Below, in pieces: positions 61,587-64,000 of a stretch of 64,000 nucleotides of DNA. Location: NCBI GenBank assembly GCA_963693315.1, contig OY856186.1:288105826-288169825 (forward strand), read 5' to 3'. Within the stretch, counting starts at the first letter, position 1; every line of letters begins with the position of its first letter. The notes beneath the pieces are model-generated. The model searched no databases and was not told where the DNA came from. It saw only the letters and a program-made list of their open reading frames with translations. The DNA comes from Diogma glabrata. Taxonomy: Eukaryota > Arthropoda > Insecta > Diptera > Cylindrotomidae. The position numbers and the translations under genes were made by a program.

Positions 61587-61707
61587 TTCACTCTAAGCTC
61601 ATACAAGAATCTACTATTATGTTACAAATATTTTTCTTTACTCTAAAAGTTACTAATAATTTTTTCCTGCCAAGTCACTTTTCAAATATGGCAACCCTGT
61701 ATGTTTG

Positions 61708-62275
61708 GTTGATGGTGGTAATTCACACATTGGGTCGTATGAATAAAAACTGAGAAAAGTAAGCATACTCTCCAAAGTAAAAGAAATTGAGAAAAGTAAA
61801 GTTGTATAGTATATTTTCATGTTGGTATGATGTTAATACTTTGCTTTGCTCTGAGAATGTTCGAATTCGAACATGAGAATATTCTCAACGTAAATGTCAT
61901 TTTGACTTAAAAATTTAAAGTGTTAATACGTAGTTATGGAGATCGAAAATTTGTAAGCAGAATATTTAATTGAAGAGGTTATTTGAATTTATTCTATTTT
62001 AAATGTTTAATGTTGAATCTTTTTCACCTGCTCAAATCAATTTGGATTTATTTTATGAGGTAAAAAAATCAAATGATTCAAACCAAATGATTGGTGGGAA
62101 ATAAGTATGTAAACAATAGAAATGGCGACTGTTTGCATTTTAAGTCATAAATTGATAGCATTTTTTAATCGAAGCATTTAGCATTGATTAATTTTTAATA
62201 TATTTATAAATTAATTATAATATTATATATTAATTATATATGATAATTAATTATATATTTATAAATTAATTTAAT
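61708..62275. other. AT-rich spacer
   Basis: No coding or repeat signal except alternating AATTA/TATATT near 62200-62275, directly before the retrotransposon fragment. Confidence 0.5.
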
Positions 62276-62277
62276 TA

Positions 62278-63440
62278 GCAGAGATTGACAGAGCGAAAGC
62301 GGCAAAACTTTCGAGTATGTCAATTTCTGACACAAGTTTTTACAGTGTCATTAATTCTTTGAATTCTGGTACTAAATTTTCTATCCCTCCTATCATTGAT
62401 GGTGACTAAATCATTACTGACCCTGCAAGGAAAGCTACACTGTTCGGGGAACGCTTTGCTTCAAATTCAACAGTTTTAGAAACTCCTAAAGAAATACCCC
62501 AAATCCAGTCTTCAGGAGTTAATATGAAACAATTACATTTCAAACCCAAAATTGTCGAAAAACTTTTAAGGGGGTTAAACAAACACAAAGCCTCTGGTCT
62601 GGACAACATTCCTCCTGTTATTCTAAAAACATTTTCAAAAGAACTTGCACCAACTCTCACAAAAATATTCTATAAATCCTATAAATCTGGTATTTTTCCA
62701 TCCTGCTGGAAGTTGGTAAATGTCCAGCCTGTCCCAAAAAAAGGAACGAAATGTGATATTTCAAATTATAAACCAATAGCCTTACTCCCAGTCATGTCTA
62801 AAATATACGAGCACTATATTAATTCACACATATCCAACTTTTTGGAAAACATCCATTTGATATCTGACAGCCAATACGGTCTTAGAAACAAAAGATCAAC
62901 AACCGATCTATTGAACTATATGGCAAATCTTTGGAATAACATACTTTAGAAAGGTGGTGAAACGTACGTTATCGCATTAGACATCTCAAAAGCATTTGAT
63001 CGAATCTGGCATGCCAACTTGATCAACAAGCTCGTTGCGTACGGGTTTCATCCCGCAGTCGTGAAGTTGATTCAAAATTTTCTGTCTAGCCGATACATCT
63101 CGGTATCTATAGATGGCTTTTCTTCTGAGTCTAAATTAATAACTGCTGGTGTACTCCAAGGCTCAGTTTTATCTCCCACTTTATTTTTAATTTATATCAA
63201 CGAACTGTTGCAAATCACCAGTAACCCAATAAATTGGGTGAATTGTCATTCGTCCCCCTATCTTCAAAGGGTAAAATGCATGAAGGAATAAATCCCGCCC
63301 GGAGAGACGCTGCCATAAATGTAAACGAAGACCTAAAAAAAGTCGCCGATTGGGGTGACAAAAATTTGGTCCAAATTCCACCAAAACACAGCTATTGATT
63401 GTTTCCAGATCAAAGACCGAGTTTCCTAACGATATTTCAA
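62278..63440 (+). pseudogene. Non-LTR retrotransposon reverse transcriptase fragment
   Basis: The pre-RT linker (EIDRAKAAKLSS, PPIIDGD) is followed by RT motifs: LNKHKASGLDNIPPVILK, YKPIALLPVMSKIYE, QYGLRNKRSTTDLL, VIALDISKAFDRIWH and LITAGVLQGSVLSPTLFLIY, in jockey/CR1 order. The catalytic YADD block is missing: after ITSNPI the text passes straight to INWVNCHSSPYL through a small deletion and frameshift. The downstream NEDLKKVADWGDKNLVQ remains. Stops at about 62407 and 62947 also break it. Both ends are truncated. It cannot be an active element. Confidence 0.9.
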
Positions 63441-63477
63441 TTAATATGTGTGACGACTCAAATTAATATGTCGTTCA

Positions 63478-63826
63478 TTACAGATAAAAATTAGTTTTTC
63501 CCATGTAGCGTCTGGAAATTCATCTCTTACGGGCTTTATACGTCGATTTAACTCTTCACTCGCTTTTAAAACTGCCTAAAATAAAATAAAATTAGGAAAC
63601 GTTTCTTAATTGAATATATATTACTTACAAAACAAACAGAATCAGTAACTGTACTTCCGCCAGATACCGCAGCATTTCCACCAACTAAATTTGTTGTTGG
63701 CTTAATACAAACATTTCCTATTGGAATTTTTAATGTAAATGCTGCAACTTGACATGCTTTTGTTAATACACCCTGTCCCATTTCAATACCACCATGAGAA
63801 ATAGAAACAGTTCCATCTAGGGTATC
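63478..63826 (-). pseudogene. Aldehyde oxidase / xanthine dehydrogenase-like gene fragment, two exons
   Basis: The minus-strand exon at about 63826-63627 encodes LDGTVSISHGGIEMGQGV, ACQVAAFTLKIPIGN, and NLVGGNAAVSGGSTVTDSVCF, the conserved molybdopterin-binding region of the family. It ends in GTAAGT. After a short intron, the exon at about 63577-63478 encodes VLKASEELNRRIKPVRDEFP and DATWEKL. On both sides the gene homology stops abruptly against repeat or retrotransposon sequence. Retained intron structure rules out a processed copy. It could be a fragment of a broken gene or two surviving exons of a real gene whose other exons lie past the window edge. Which of the two enzymes it belongs to cannot be told from this piece. 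Confidence 0.85.
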
Positions 63827-64000
63827 CAAATTACTCGACTTTGCAAGTACTCGGGTGTCAAGCATTCAATTTCCAAAATACCCGGGTTACCCTGGTACCC
63901 GGGTATTTGAAAAGTAATAAAATAAATCTAGAAAACTTAGGCTATGGTGGGGGTGCAACCGTGTAGGGTTAATATATTTAAGTTCTTTTGTTAATTAGCT
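63827..64000. other. Window edge with GGGTACCC palindromes
   Basis: AATACCCGGGTTACCCTGGT and ACCCGGGTATTTG form overlapping palindromes, probably one end of another element. Nothing coding is visible. Confidence 0.45.

Larger units (their letters stand above)
54335..61699 (+). mobile_element. Outer hAT transposon with perfect 8-bp target duplication
   Basis: Left end CAGGGATGCCATGCC and right end (inverted) CAGGGTTGCCATAT form the terminal repeats. TATGTTTG flanks it at 54327-54334 and 61700-61707. Of its 7.4 kb, about 4 kb is a second hAT, 236 bp a MITE and 754 bp a third hAT-type element; the rest includes a broken transposase gene (58560-60350). Stripped of insertions it would be about 2.3 kb, normal for a hAT. 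Confidence 0.95.

Overview
The window is an AT-rich stretch of animal nuclear DNA, almost certainly insect. It has spliced genes with GT-AG introns, conserved metazoan single-copy proteins, and transposon families typical of insects: Ty3/gypsy with LTRs, copia with a half-tRNA-type primer site, hAT elements, TTA-target MITEs, foldback elements, and RTE-like and jockey-like non-LTR elements. No order can be fixed from sequence alone. Bacterial features (operons, CRISPR, ribosome binding sites) are absent. I recognised no tRNA or rRNA gene.

Layout. 1-9250: a (TA)n microsatellite, a foldback element of about 3.7 kb with long inverted arms (1569-5318), and a GGGCCCTGATCAGG-type repeat block (7180-7926). 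9260-10366: the first four recognisable coding exons of SCAI on the minus strand; the rest of that gene is not visible. 10630-17010: a MITE-like element with an internal minisatellite, then a non-LTR retrotransposon fragment split by a hAT element (14489-16619, perfect 8-bp target duplication) that itself holds two further insertions. 17757-23074: a giant inverted-repeat element carrying several nested elements. 23640-36360: an RTE-like fragment fused to an old gypsy fragment, into which a young, apparently intact gypsy element (25733-35308) inserted. Its two 1065-bp LTRs show no difference on side-by-side reading, and it has one uninterrupted 1406-codon gag-pol frame. 39146-44262: a decayed copia element with two MITEs inside. 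44331-45967: a short non-coding LTR element (TRIM-like).

48371-53167 is a dense island of four conserved genes: HINT1 (+), RABL3 (-, convergent, stop codons 29 bp apart), the TFIIE alpha subunit (+, divergent from RABL3 across 338 bp) and a pallidin/BLOC1S6-like gene (+). They act in unrelated housekeeping processes: nucleotide phosphoramidate hydrolysis, a small GTPase, RNA polymerase II initiation, and lysosome-related organelle biogenesis. They look like neighbours, not a pathway.

54335-61699 is a Russian-doll hAT locus. An outer hAT (TSD TATGTTTG) with a broken transposase gene contains a second hAT (54475-58507, TSD TTCCCGAT) filled by a satellite array of about 287-bp units, a TTA-type MITE, and a GGGATCCCGGG-rich hAT MITE (60510-61263, TSD ATGCGTAT). 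The right end holds a jockey/CR1-like RT fragment and two exons of an aldehyde oxidase/xanthine dehydrogenase-like gene on the minus strand.

The most interesting observation is in HINT1. A 582-bp MITE with a perfect TTA duplication sits inside a coding exon. The only GT before the first in-frame stop, paired with the first host AG after the element, would remove it as an intron. The spliced product keeps exactly the normal protein length and changes only two residues. This looks like a candidate transposon-born intron.
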